DNA of 64,000 nt from Darksidea phi. Lineage: Eukaryota > Ascomycota > Dothideomycetes > Pleosporales > Lentitheciaceae. Of the stretch, positions 1-10,900 are shown piece after piece (position 1 is the stretch's first letter; every line of letters begins with the position of its first letter). The position numbers and the translations under genes were made by a program. The stretch covers positions 248,001-312,000 of the forward strand of contig JASJFT010000030.1 of assembly GCA_030770425.1 (NCBI GenBank), read 5' to 3'. Below the pieces are notes generated by a model that did no database searches, was not told the DNA's origin, and saw only the letters and a program-made list of their open reading frames with translations.

Positions 1-110
1 GCATATACTATGCATGCCTCCAATGCTGGTATCCGCCCGCCTCCAAACGCCGTTTTGCCCATTCCTATGCTAGCCATGCTGCCGTCGTATCTCGTTCCGC
101 GTCAAGCTTA

Positions 111-1108
111 TCATGCCGGCTGTTCAAATGCTCTCTTGACCACCCTCGAAAATTCTGCACTCGAATTAGCCCTGGTCTCAAATCCATCGTCGTGCTACAC
201 TTACGGTCAAACTTGACATTCTCCCTCACCACTGTACCCTTCGCCTCGTTATCCTTATTGATGGGCACCCTGATCTTGTCGCCGTCCACGTCCCAACCGC
301 ACACGGTGCCCACGAATTGCTCGAACTCCTTGCCCTGAAGATTCAACCAGCTTTCCAGGATGCTCCTGTCCACCTCGCGTATAGCCTGGCTCACTGTCGC
401 CGCGATGCGCACACGCATCAACTCCTCGAAGCCAGACACATCGGCAACCAAGTCGGCGTACAGATCATCCGAGTCTAGCTCCGCCCAGAACGAAGCATAG
501 TCGGCACCCTCGAGCAGGTTTTTGAGGACGTTGAGCTTCTGCACCGCTTCGGAGAGAGGCGCATCGCCGGCGGCGGGACTGTGCGATGATGTAGAGAGGG
601 GAGCGAGGACGTGGGTGGGTAGAAGTGACAGGGCGAGGGCGAAGTCGGGGTTGGGGAAGACGGTGAGGGCTTTGACGAGGATGTTGGTGATGGTCTCGTC
701 GCGGTTGAGGTGCGGGTTGAACTGGTAGCTGCAGTACTGCATGTCAGCGTGGATCGCATTATGTGTTTGTCAACAATGATGAGTGGGGCGTCGCGTTCAG
801 ATAGAGCTAATAATTCAACTTCAGCGGGGGAGTGATTCATGCTCCGACCCTCGGGTAATAGGAAACGTTGTGGTTATTTGTTCATCATGCAATCTTTCCA
901 GAAATCCAGAACTTCTCATATGGAACTAGAAAACGTACAGCTTCAGGAGCGCAAGGTTGGCGTAGCAGTCGTACGTCCGAGACTCGCACTGCTGCATGAC
1001 ATAGTCCTGGAAGACACCCGTCGTCTCGGGGTTGTACCGGTCGAGGCCATTAAGTATCTGGTCGATGTGTTCCGGCCGCTCGGGCGCAAAATCAAAGGGG
1101 GCGCCCAT
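111..1108 (-). CDS. eIF3k: eukaryotic translation initiation factor 3 subunit K
   Basis: Subunit of the cytoplasmic eIF3 complex that helps load mRNA and initiator tRNA on the 40S ribosome. Three exons on the minus strand: 1108-939, 728-205 and 154-111, giving 245 residues, close to the usual length of fungal eIF3k. Donor GTACGT at 938 and acceptor at 729 join LLKL to YQFNP, as in the family; a second 50-bp intron (204-155) restores the C-terminal tail ending in KRAFEQPA. The N-terminus with the phrase [17 protein letters not shown] and the central segment [20 protein letters not shown] are diagnostic of eIF3k (HEAT-like plus winged-helix PCI region). The first intron, 210 bp, is long compared with its neighbours. 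The start at 1108 matches family N-termini. Identification is secure; the exon 1/2 boundary is inferred from splice consensus and homology. Confidence 0.93.
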
Positions 1109-1335
1109 GGTGAGTTGTGTGGATGTGCGACAGGTTCTTTAATTAGTGGAGCTGCAGCTGGCGAATTTGAAGTGTGGCAGCTTACATAAGCCGCGCCACA
1201 GTTTACAGTAGTGCCACAAACTAGCCACTTCATGCAACAATTTAAAGCTCAGGGTTCCTCTTGTATCTATCCGTCCACTTAGGCCCACAGCTGCTTTATC
1301 AACGCTTGAAACATCTCCAACGGCCCGTCCGGAAA

Positions 1336-2474
1336 TCAGCCGCCCCAAGGATACCACTTCTTCACAAACTCGGCATCCATCTTCGAAGGCACTTTGGGCT
1401 GCTCAATCCTCTCAACTCCTACCTTGACGCCGTTTTCTTTCCGGATTTTGACCATGGTGCAGAATTGCAAGTCTGAGTAGCACTGACCGTTACCGGCGTA
1501 AGCCCAAGACGGGTACATCATGATGGAGTCGAAATCGAATCCGGACGGGCCATCGATCGTCTTATCCGGATATCCGAAGCCCTTTATAAACTCCTTGCTC
1601 GCGAAATCGTATTTTTTCGCTGTGGCCATGTCTTCACAAAGCTTCTTGAATGCCTCATCCCTAGACATTCCGTCGCCCATGGCCTTCATAAGACTCCCGA
1701 AGAATCCTTGGATCATACTACAGCGAAATTCGATGTAATCGTCCCGATCTTGGCGAGTCTGCTCGTGGATCATACCAAGAACTATCCTAGGTCAGCCACT
1801 CTTAGTGCTCGAGCCGCGAAGTCCTGGGCATACCATGTCCCATCTCCAGGTTGTTAGTAGGATCCATCGGATGCTTCGATATATGTTGTTAGACTTACCT
1901 CGTGAGCAACGACATATGTGTCATCGTCCTTGAGCTCATGAAGCACCATGACATGTCTTACAGGTTTGTCATTGACCTCGCTTGGCACATACCCGGTTGT
2001 AGCCCAGGGCGCTGTTTCCTTCTTATAATACACAGCTAGAGTATCCGCTGGAACAAGTGGGTCCCAAACACCCACCATTGTGTCGGAATTGTACTTCGTG
2101 TAGCAGCTCATTGGTTTTCCGTGTGGGCCGCCTTCCTTGAGTTCGTAGAAGTAAAGCGAGTGGCCTGTAGATTCACTGGCTTTCCCGCCGAGGGCATCGC
2201 TCCAAAGATTCAAAGCTCTCTGGAAGATGCAGTCAAGCTTGGAGCGCGCGTAGTCGTCGGCGTAGCAATAGCGTACGAGCCGGTAGTTGCCACGCTTGGG
2301 CCACGGCTCTTTGATGTTGGCTTGTAGCAAATCTGTCCAGCCAAGCTGAAGACCTTCTTGAGAAGCTTTGTAGTCTGGGGGAATAAAGGCAGTGTCATGG
2401 CCACGGACATACGAGTTGGCGAAAACAGCCGGAATGGCTACGAGCCATGAGATTAGGAGGATTTGGATATTCAT
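1336..2474 (-). CDS. secreted astacin-like zinc metalloprotease (M12A)
   Basis: Secreted endopeptidase of the astacin family. Exons 2474-1899, 1843-1834 and 1781-1336 give 343 residues. Residues 1-19 are a typical signal peptide (MNIQILLISWLVAIPAVFA). The zinc site appears only after splicing: exon 1 ends in VVAHE, a 10-nt exon supplies MGH, and exon 3 begins VLGMIHEQ, forming HEMGHVLGMIHEQ with ligands H191, H195, H201 and catalytic E192. It is followed by TRQDRDDYI, the family hallmark, and a Met-turn DSIMMYPSW. Intron 1 (1898-1844) has a perfect TACTAAC branch site but an unusual GAG acceptor; intron 2 is 1833-1782. Lengths 576+10+446 nt are a multiple of three. Cysteines in both large exons suit an extracellular enzyme. 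Family call is strong; the microexon is inferred and needs cDNA support. Confidence 0.85.
1834..1843 (-). other. 10-nt microexon of the astacin gene
   Basis: Ten bases (ATGGGACATG on the minus strand) lie between a GTAAGT donor/TACTAAC branch intron of 55 bp and a GTATGC donor intron of 52 bp. They encode Met-Gly-His plus the first base of Val and supply the middle zinc ligand H195. Without them the HExxHxxGxxH motif cannot form and the two flanking exons are out of phase. Confidence 0.75.
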
Positions 2475-2858
2475 GACCGAGTCTGTAAGTAATTGGTTGC
2501 TACCAGCTACGCGCTATTTGGAACGTACACGGCTCGGCGATCTAAAATAATAATATAACCCAAGCCTATGGTCTCTTTCCCTCAGTAGCGGTTTTATGTC
2601 GCTACTGATCACATGCAATTCGGCTTGAATTTGGCTGTTGGCCTAGCTCGACTTAATAAGAAAAATCAAAGCAAGATATTACGTAAGACGACGACCTCAT
2701 TGTTCATTAACATCCGGCCAAAGGTGGATTCGGGGTTACGTAAGACGATCACATTCCAAGGTTACCATAATATTCCGCTGCATACTTTATCAACAGACAG
2801 GAACTCGATCTCGACTAAATCCTCATTCAGCCAGTCTACTACCGCTGCCATCGTTAGA
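2475..2858. other. intergenic region; 5' flank of duplicated block
   Basis: No gene is seen. From about 2624 the sequence is homologous to 4049 onward: a shared stretch at 2624-2708 matches 4049-4134, and 2709-2858 matches 4658-4852. It is therefore the upstream part of the first copy of a local segmental duplication, lacking the ~520 bp present in the second copy. Confidence 0.7.
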
Positions 2859-3557
2859 ATGGCTTTCCAATCCTGGTGGTTTGGGGCGAACAGGCAATGG
2901 TCGCTCTCGGAGTGAGCACAATCCTCAATGTAAGACTTCTCCTACACCTGTAATATGTATACCAACTAATTCATGTTAGAGCTATATGTTGATCCCTTCT
3001 GAATCGGAGTTTGACCTTGCTGCGCAGAAATTGGTGCAGGCAGGCTTTCGCCCTGCCCCGTGGTCGTTTGGTATTATCGATCCACAGCACCTTCCAGACG
3101 TAGAGTCATCTCGATGTATTGACCCCTGGGAAATGCCTGGATTTCGGATGCTGGATGAAAATTCTTTGCGGTTTCAGTTCCTGTAGGGGGCCCCAGCGTC
3201 GAGAGAGTTGTATTGCTTCGAAGCACATTCGTCGGCCTTAGCCCTCCAAACGACCCGTTATCGATGCAGAAATTCGTTTGCCAAGAGAATGCGTATTATC
3301 CTAACGCAACTCTCCTCCTAGAGAGCTTTATTAAGACTTTTCTTAATAACTGTTCTCAAGGTATTCCTGTCTAGAAGTCGGATTTGAGAGTTTGGGCCAT
3401 ATCATATGTATACTATCAACTCATAGTTGAAGACGATGTGCTTGACTCTTGTGGCGACGAAAGTGTCAAGGCATGGTTCAACGAGAATATTCGCCGGGGA
3501 AAGGGTGGTTTAAACCGAACTACGGTCAGCAAGAGAGTGGGCAAACGTCAGGCCTGA
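2859..3557 (+). pseudogene. broken copy 1 of a duplicated orphan gene
   Basis: This is a damaged paralogue of the intact gene at 4853-5600. It starts with the same ATGGCTTTCCAATCC, but about 31 bp of exon 1 are missing, which shifts the frame and gives a stop at the end of exon 1. The intron and the exon 2 start (2986, MLIPSESEFDLAAQKLV) are recognisable. Exon 2 then reaches a premature TAG at 3184-3186 where the intact copy continues with a Gly-rich stretch. Homology goes on to about 3555 with further stops and small indels. Known function: none recognised. Confidence 0.75.
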
Positions 3558-3559
3558 GT

Positions 3560-3935
3560 ATTCGGCTACACCTATTAGCTTTTGACCAATATGTTTCTTA
3601 CTGGTTTTTCCATTTGATTTGATCGATTGCCGGAATGCTCTTCTGTCAAGGGTGGGGTCACTGTCTGGGCTTTAATATGAATCTTCTTGAGGATGCTTCC
3701 TTGTGCGCCTTCCTGAATGGTAACATCGGTAGCTTCGGTCGGCCTTTCTACACTCCAATAAACTCATTCAAAAATATCTTTTGCCTCTAAAATTTGTGTG
3801 TATCTGGCACGAATAACCATAAATTTAATAATATCAAAATACCTAAAAAGTAGAAAAATATAATATTTAAAATTTACTCTATTCTCTATTTAAACTATAC
3901 TATATATACTCGGTCTCCCCTTCTTCTTTCCCTCG
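3560..3935. other. AT-rich intergenic stretch
   Basis: No coding sequence is seen. The part from about 3780 to 3910 is very AT-rich (many TATA/AATA runs) and leads into the short repeat array at 3936. Confidence 0.5.
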
Positions 3936-4047
3936 AGCTTAGTAGCTAGTCTACATCGAGCTTAGTAGCCGGCCTATATCGAACTCAGTATCAGGCACAG
4001 TATCAGGCTTAGTAGCTAACCTATATCGAGCTCAGCGGCTGGCCTAT
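3936..4047. repeat. left short-repeat array, inverted relative to 5586-5700
   Basis: Several degenerate copies of a unit like CTATATCGAGCTCAGCGGCT and CAGTATCAGGC follow each other. The reverse complement of the same units occurs at 5586-5700 on the far side of the intact orphan gene, so the two arrays form an imperfect inverted pair. Confidence 0.7.
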
Positions 4048-4134
4048 ATTTGAATTTGGCTGTTGACCCAGCTCGACTCAATAAGAAAAATCAAGGCAAG
4101 ATATTACATAACGAAACGACCTCATTATTCATCA

Positions 4135-4577
4135 AATGAGTAGCAGCCATCGCGTCGTCAAACTCGCGGAATAACCCAAAAAGGTGACCTGAAAGGCGTT
4201 TCGTCCCGATTACCTTAAAACCTAAGAAAGTTTTCGGTTGCAGTCATTGCCCGAGGCTCTGACTGCGATGGCAACGGCCCGAGCCTCCTGAAAGAGGACG
4301 TGCCGCATGCCGCGGGCAACCGCCAGAGCCTCAGAGAGGGCGTAGCGCGTACCGTGGCAACTATTCTATTATACGGGGGATTTATACTCTAATAGTAAAT
4401 CATACGTATCTAAAGACTAGTACTAAAATTGTGACCTATATGTAAAAATGGGTAGAACGCTTGACGTCGGCTGGTAGATAGCTAATACTAGCTTCATCCC
4501 ACATGAGCCTCAGGGGGTAGAGTGCAGGAGAGGGGAACTGTTGGAAAGAGAACCGTGGTTCGCAACTCCTCCGAATC
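4135..4577. other. segment specific to the second duplication copy
   Basis: About 520 bp (4135-4657) have no counterpart in copy 1. They hold a GC-rich stretch at 4230-4370 with two imperfect repeats around GAGCCTC..GGCAAC, an AT-rich part, and the 14-bp tandem array annotated separately. No convincing gene was found. It is either an insertion in copy 2 or a deletion in copy 1. Confidence 0.5.
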
Positions 4578-4661
4578 AAGGAATGCGAACCAAGGAATGC
4601 GAACCAAGGAATGCGAACCAAGGAATGCGAACCAAGGAATGCGAACCAGGGAATGTGAACC
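4578..4661. repeat. 14-bp tandem repeat, six units
   Basis: The unit AAGGAATGCGAACC is repeated perfectly five times from 4578, followed by a sixth variant unit with two changes. Because 14 is not a multiple of three the array is unlikely to be coding. Confidence 0.9.
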
Positions 4662-4852
4662 AACGTCCGGCCAAACGTGGATTCGGGATCATGTAACTTT
4701 ACAATGCACGCTTGTGGCGGGTCAAGCCATCCCGAATACCTTATTTCTTTATCTGCCTTTCGCATAAGACTCCGCTGAATGCTTTATCGACAGACAGGAA
4801 CTCGATCTCAACTAAACCCTCGTTCAGCTAGTATACTACGGCCGCCGTCAGA

Positions 4853-5600
4853 ATGGCTTTCCAATCCGTTGTCGAGGCGTTACAGCCTGTTAAGGTAGTC
4901 GTGTGGGGTGAACAGGCAATGTGCTTTCTCGGAGTGAGAGCAATCCAAGAGGTAGGTCTTCTCCTAAATCTGCGATGAGTTTATTAACTAATCAAAATAG
5001 AACTATATGCTGATCCCATCTGAATCGGAGTTTGACCTCGCTGCACAGAAATTAGTCGGGGCAGGCTTTCGCCCCGCCCCGTGGTCGTACGGTGTCTTCG
5101 ATATGCACCGCCTTCCAGAGGAGTTATCTCGAAGGATCGATCCCTGGAACATGCCTGGATATCAGATGCTGGATAAAAATTCTTTGCGGTTCCTGTTTCC
5201 TGAAGGAGGGCCCACCGACCAAAGAGTTGTACTACTTCGAAGCGCATATATTGACCTTAGCCCTCCGAACGACCCATTATCGATACAGAGATTTACTTGC
5301 GAAGGAAACTTGTACTATCCTAAGGCAGGTCTCCTCTTAGAGAGCTTCATCAAGACTCTTCTCAAAGACTCCCCCGGCGCCTGGCAAGGGACGTTGACGT
5401 CATGGGTCACATCTTACGTGTATGGTCAACTAACATGGGTAGACGAAGATGTGCTGGACTCTTGCGACGACGAGGGCGTCAGATTATGGTTCAACGAAAA
5501 GATTTTCCGGGGAAAGGGTGGCATGGACAGGACTACGGTATCAAAGAGAGTGGGTAAACCAAGGCCTGACTATTCGAATACGCCAACTAGCTCGATATAG
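4853..5600 (+). CDS. orphan protein, intact copy 2 of duplicated gene
   Basis: I do not recognise a named family. Two exons, 4853-4951 and 5001-5600, joined across a 49-bp intron (donor GTAGGT, acceptor AATAG), give 232 residues. Exon 1 has a beta-strand/helix look (VKVVVWGEQAMCFLGV), and exon 2 begins NYMLIPSESEFDLAAQKLV then AGFRPAPWSYG. The pattern of a hydrophobic strand, a Gly-Glu-x-Ala turn, a short linker and ESEFDLAAQKL loosely resembles the start of minimal nucleotidyltransferase-fold proteins, but the GS..DxD metal motif is not evident, so this is only a structural guess. The start is the ATG conserved between both copies. No signal peptide or membrane segment. The gene is bracketed by inverted short-repeat arrays and sits beside its own dead paralogue. 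Confidence 0.6.
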
Positions 5601-5700
5601 GCTAGCCGCTGAGCTCGATATAGGCCAGCCGGTGAGCTCTGCATCAGCCAGCTCCTGAGCTCGATATCAGCTAGTTACTGAGCCTCATACTAAGCCTCAT
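5586..5700. repeat. right short-repeat array, inverted copy of 3936-4047
   Basis: Units such as AGCTCGATATAGGCCAGCC recur and are reverse complements of those at 3936-4047. The array begins exactly at the end of the orphan gene coding sequence. Confidence 0.7.
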
Positions 5701-5792
5701 ACTAAGCCTGATACTGAGCCTAATACTGTACCTAATACTGTACCTAATACTATACCTAATACTATGCCTAATACTTTACCTGATACTATACC
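5680..5792. repeat. 12-bp tandem repeat, about nine units
   Basis: A degenerate 12-bp unit close to CTAATACTGTAC runs from the end of the inverted array to about 5792. Changes between units are mainly C/T and G/A. Confidence 0.8.
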
Positions 5793-6714
5793 CCGATTCT
5801 TAATAAGGCTGCACTCATTAAGGATAAGGACGCCCTCATCAAGGATAGGGGGTTTGCCTCATCAAGGATCGGGCGCACTCATCAAGGATGAGCGCACGGT
5901 ACTATAGTGTAAGTAATGTTTATCTCAATGATCTACCTATTCATTTTAAGCTGCCAGTGACATGCTTTTCTCTTAAGGCAAGGTCATAATCTGGGCATTG
6001 GCATCGATCTTCTAGCGATATATCACAGTGGGAATCAGTGTAAGATGTAGATGCGAAGGATTGAGTTGATTGTAATAGCTCTATAGGATAGCAGCTTATA
6101 TGCGTTTATAAGGAGTATATACAATGATAGGATATCTCTTTGGAACGCCATCATAAACCCCTCCTCTAATAGGCACATCGCTACCTGTAGGCAATTTTGC
6201 GGCCTCGAATAAATCTATTCTGCAATTTCTCACCATTATTAGAGTGTACATCTAGCACGGGTGAACATGAAGCTCTAGGTCATACTTTCGCCTAATCATA
6301 GTTCGTGATTTGTTGGTATCAATGGATCGCGCAGTCTCTCATTAACCGTGTTGGATCGCAACCCCAAAACGGCTTCGGGCACCCACCTGCAGTCGTTACT
6401 ACGATTACCGGCCTTTTTCATAATAGCATACATGACAGGTGGACATCTCGGTCAGTAAGCCTATGCGACTTCACGCTTTTTTCATTGACGCCTTCGCAAA
6501 CCTAAGGTAATAGGTCTTTCGACACATCCGCGAGGGTAACGGTCATTATAGAAGCTTTTGTTGGTGTTACCTAGGGCATACGTAAGGTAGGGAAAGAAAA
6601 TATTGATTTAAATCTTACGTATGCTATAGAGAGGATGTGAGTATTTTATACGTATTCGTGGGTAAAATCATGGTACATGATTATAAGAGTATCCAAATGA
6701 TTAGAGTACTAAGT
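5793..6714. other. intergenic region with short repeats
   Basis: No gene is seen. At 5810-5890 a short unit containing CTCATCAAGGAT recurs four times. At about 6022-6105 the sequence resembles the 5' flank of the SDR pseudogene at 55750-55835 (same order of a TATCACAGTG block and a GTTGATTGTAA..AGCTCT block). Confidence 0.5.
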
Positions 6715-6753
6715 GTCTGTCCCTGGGTCGCGAGACGCACGGTGTACCGAGAC
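6715..6753 (+). repeat. 39-bp inverted repeat, left copy
   Basis: Thirty-nine bases beginning GTCTGTCCCTGGGTCGCGAG match the reverse complement of 29352-29390 with a single mismatch. The repeat is GC-rich, unlike its AT-rich surroundings, and could be a terminal inverted repeat. Confidence 0.85.
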
Positions 6754-7666
6754 GATCTGTAGAGAAAATCCTCTCAAAACCTCCCCCCAAAAATATATGT
6801 CGCTTTAGTTAATAAATAACTATTTCATAGCTATCTAACTCTATATTTCCAGCTTTTCTTAAGGTTCTATCTTGTGGTCGCCGTTCTATTCGTCAATTCG
6901 TCAACGGCTTAAACCGCCACTTCTACATTCTCCCCCTGTTTTATCGCGATATACAGAACATCTCTATAGTTCAGAGGTATAATAAGAGAGCTTAATTAAT
7001 AAATAATTTTTTTCAAGCTTTAAAGTCTAATTTGACTGTAAGATAATGGATTCCGAGTATTCCGCTATCGGCTGATTAACCCTTGGAATCCTTTCGTATC
7101 TTAGCGGATCTCTTATCTATATTAGCGCGCTTCAAGACTGCTTATATAACAACAGTATTGAATAGTAAGGTTCCCTTCAGCCATATAGTCTGTAACGCAT
7201 AGTTCTTTTTTTTAGAACGACCCGTCACATATCCAGTTCTATTATCTCCACGGGTCCTTCGGCGCCCTACCTTACTATACCTTGTCTTGCCCTCCGCTCC
7301 TACTCTTCAACACGATCATCACCACCACTAGTAGGTATAGATAAGGCTAGTCGAGCTTTAGCCTAAGGAGTTCCTCCTAGTATACTAAAATCGTATCGAG
7401 CCCTAGTAGACTATAGCTAGATCACTGTATCGACCCTCTATTATCGCGTACGCGGCCGACGCTCTATTAAAGATAAGGCTAAAAGCTAGTAGTATCTTAT
7501 AGACTAGAAAGAGGATACCCTCGTTTAGTATCTCTTATAGTTATTAAACCTTAGATATCTAATTTAAATAAAGTTTATACTCCTTCTAGCCTTCTATCTT
7601 ATCTAATATTAAAATAAGTTAGAAAGACTACTAAAGTCTTTAATTAAGAACTAGTTAAAAGTATTC
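6754..7666 (+). mobile_element. 5' part of RIP-degraded pogo/Fot1-like transposon
   Basis: From about 7442 the plus strand, read with TAG/TAA taken as mutated CAG/CAA, gives a transposase N-terminal half: RGRRS..KDKAKSQQYL..KEDTLVQYLLQL, typical of the DNA-binding region of fungal pogo/Fot1 transposases. The stretch 6754-7441 has no readable coding sequence and may be the leader. The ORF stops abruptly at 7666, where LTR element A begins, and continues in the same frame at 23001 after removing A and one copy of the TATTC duplication. Heavy C-to-T and G-to-A change destroys the reading frame. Confidence 0.75.
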
Positions 7667-7934
7667 TGTCACGGCCCGTTCCCTAGGCAACCTAGTTATT
7701 TCACTTATTTCCTATTTCGGTTAGTAGATTAGGTAATCCCGAGGATTAGCCTAATAGTTAGTTAGCTTATTTAGCGCGCTAAGCCCTATTCGGGTATAAG
7801 AACCCTCTATTCTTATACCCTTATAGCGCTATCTTAGGATAGCTTTAATATACTAATTCTACTATTAGTTAATTAGAAGACTACCTTAGCTATTATAACT
7901 TCTAGTTAATTATACTTAGTCCTAGGGTCTTATA
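7667..7934 (+). repeat. left LTR of element A
   Basis: 268 bp, starts TGTCACGG and ends TTATA (probably CA mutated to TA). It is more GC-preserved than the right copy, in which TGTCACGGCCCG reads TATTATAGCCCG, a RIP-type difference. Confidence 0.88.
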
Positions 7935-10900
7935 TTATTCTAAGATCTCTAACTTTCGGCTAGAGATAATAGCTAAATATTAACCCCCCTAAATTCCTAG
8001 AGGTCTACGGTACTTAGGGTAGGTAATACGTAGTACTTCCTTAGGTAAGTCTTAAAACTAATTATTTCAAGCCCTAATATTATTAAAGTATCTAGTATTT
8101 CTTTTAAAGAGAAGGGACCTATAAAAGTATTATATAGGATTAAACCTATATTCTAAACTCTATAATAAACTTATCTTTATATAATTAATTAAATTACTAA
8201 ATTAGTATAATAATAAGATAGTAGATTCTCTAGACTAGATAGACCCTTTAAAGTCTATTTTACTAAGTAAACCGTCCTTCTATAAGCCCTTTCTATAGAA
8301 GAAAGATAAAGAAAAGAGTAAGGTTCTAAGCTAAGTTCTAAGTAGGATAAGAAGTATATAAACTTAGACTAGGTCTTAGAACTAGACTAGAAGTAAGATA
8401 CTTTCCTTTAAAGAGAAAGTATACTAGTAAAAGCTAACTAAGGTCTATAAATTAATCTTCTTAGAAATATTTATTAATAAAGAAGTATATATCGACCTCT
8501 AGACCCTTAAAACTATCTTCTCTTCTTAAGAAGAGAGTATAAGTAAAGATAACTTTAAAAAGAAAATTAATAAGTATACTAAAAGAATTAAATTACTTTA
8601 AGAAGAAAATAGATCCTAAATCCTCTATCTAATAAATACTAAAGAATAGAAAGAACTTTTAGACTATAATATAGTCCGGAATATACTAGTTACCTAAAAG
8701 AAATCTAATCTAATTACTAATACTCTAATAGATAATAGTCTCTATTTTATTATAGTTAAAAGACTAGTATATACTATAGAAGTAGATATAGTTAATAGAA
8801 ATACCTTTATAAATACTATAACTAATAAGTTTAATTAATTAGTTAAGAAAAGGGATAACTATAGAAAGTAAGTTAAAAAACTATAAAAAGAGCTCTAATA
8901 AGTATAGAAAATTATAAGTAGATAGTAAAATTTAAAAGAAGACCTTAAGTAGTCCTCTTCTATAACTATCTATACTAAGACTAGACTTATAATCCTTTCT
9001 TAGTATAACCCTAAGTCTACTCTTAAGACTCTACTATTATAGTATAATCTTAATAGTAAATAAGATATAGAAGAGATAAGACCTCTCTTTATAATAGTAT
9101 AATTAAATAGTCTAAATATTAGTCTTTAAAGGACCCCTCTTATTTATTATATCTCCTTTTAAACCCCTAGACTCCTAAGAAGGTTCTAGTAGAATTTAGT
9201 TTAGTATCTAATCTTCTAATTAAGCTTCTTATAAAAAGAGCTAATTACTAAACTAATTATATTCTTTAATCTAATATAGACTCTTCTATTTAATAAGAAC
9301 TACTATAAGTATCTATTAAAATTAGATATACTACTCTTTACTATAGAGAAAATAAAAAATACCTTTACTCTCTACTCTAGTACCTATTTTATAAGATTTC
9401 TATTAGTCTTACTAAAGTTTATAACTATTATTTTAGATAATAAAATATAGGTTCTTATTTAGAAGGAGAATATTATAAGAAACTACTAAAATAACTCCCT
9501 ATAAATCTTTAGCTTCTAGAAGACTACGTTCTATTCTAATTTTATTTTATTTAAAAATAATAGAGAGTCTAAGTTAAAGAACTAACTCTATAATATAAAA
9601 TAGAAATTTACTATTAATAAGAACTAGTATATATAAGAAACTCTTTAGTAGATAGCTAAGATTTATTAAGTCTATATTATATTCTAACTAGTAGGCCTAG
9701 TAAAAGACTATATTTAGATATAATTAAATTTTAGGGAAGAAGAAGTAGACTTTATATCTAATATAGATCTATTAGAATATATTAAGAAATACTATAAAGA
9801 TTCTTATATAAGAAAGAAGATAAAAGTAGAATTCTACTAACTATATATAAATATATTTAATAAAGTTAGTAACTTTATTAAGAATTTTAAGTACCTAGTA
9901 ATAGAGGTCTATCTACCTTATTACTAGTAGAATAAAGAATTTATAAATAAGCTCTACTTCGATCTAAAAAATAAAGTAGATCTATTTAATAATAATAATT
10001 CTACTTTTAGTAAGCTCTATAAATATATAACTTTAACTAATAGAATATTACTTAAGAATAACTAGTACTAAAAGGTCTAGCTTATCTAAAGTAACTAATT
10101 AGCTATCTTTAAGAGAAAGTAGTTAACTATAAGTAAACCCTTCTCTAATAAGTTAGAAAAGAAATCTATTTATTTTAAAAATATATCTAAGTTTTATAAT
10201 TACTCTTTTAAGGAATATAAGAAGTAAGACTACTACTTTAATTATAGGAAAAGAAATAAGTAGTAAAACTATCCTAACTATATTATATATAAAGTAACGT
10301 AGAATACTATAGAAGTAAAAGTTAATATTACCTTTTTTAATAATTTTAAAAAAGGAACTTATTTAGACTTTTTATATAAAGAGGAAAGTAGTTTAGAGTA
10401 TAACTCTAATATCTTCTTTATAATATTAAAAAATAAAAGTTATTAAAGAAGAACTTCTCCCTAGTAGTCTATATAGAAGTAATTAAATCCCTTAATTATT
10501 AATAGCTTATTAAGATACTATAGCTCGTTAATTTAAAATTATTTATACTTTCTATTTAACTTATAGTAAATAGTCTAGCTATATAACTAAGAGAATTAGT
10601 AGATAGTAATACTAGTATATATCTATTAGTCTACTCTAAATATTTAAAGATAGTAAAAAAAAAGCTAAAGCCCGTCTTCTATCGACTAAAGAAACTAATC
10701 CCTCTTAATAGGTTTAATAAGAAATATAGTTATTTAGTTAATATAACTATCTAAGCTAATCTATTAATTTAGAAAAAGAATATATCTATCTAGTTTCTCT
10801 TTTATAAATTCGGGTATTATAATATAATACTCGAAAAAAAATTCTTTAAGTAAATTTAGTTCTTAATTAACTATTATAATTAGACTTTATACTAGCTAGA

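Noticed and set aside
4436..4765. Protein of repeating LVRIPWFAFLGSHS units on the minus strand
   Set aside because: It is the translation of a 14-bp tandem DNA repeat with no other support.
5680..5792. CRISPR-like array from regularly spaced repeats
   Set aside because: Units are contiguous 12-mers without spacers, in a fungal genome.
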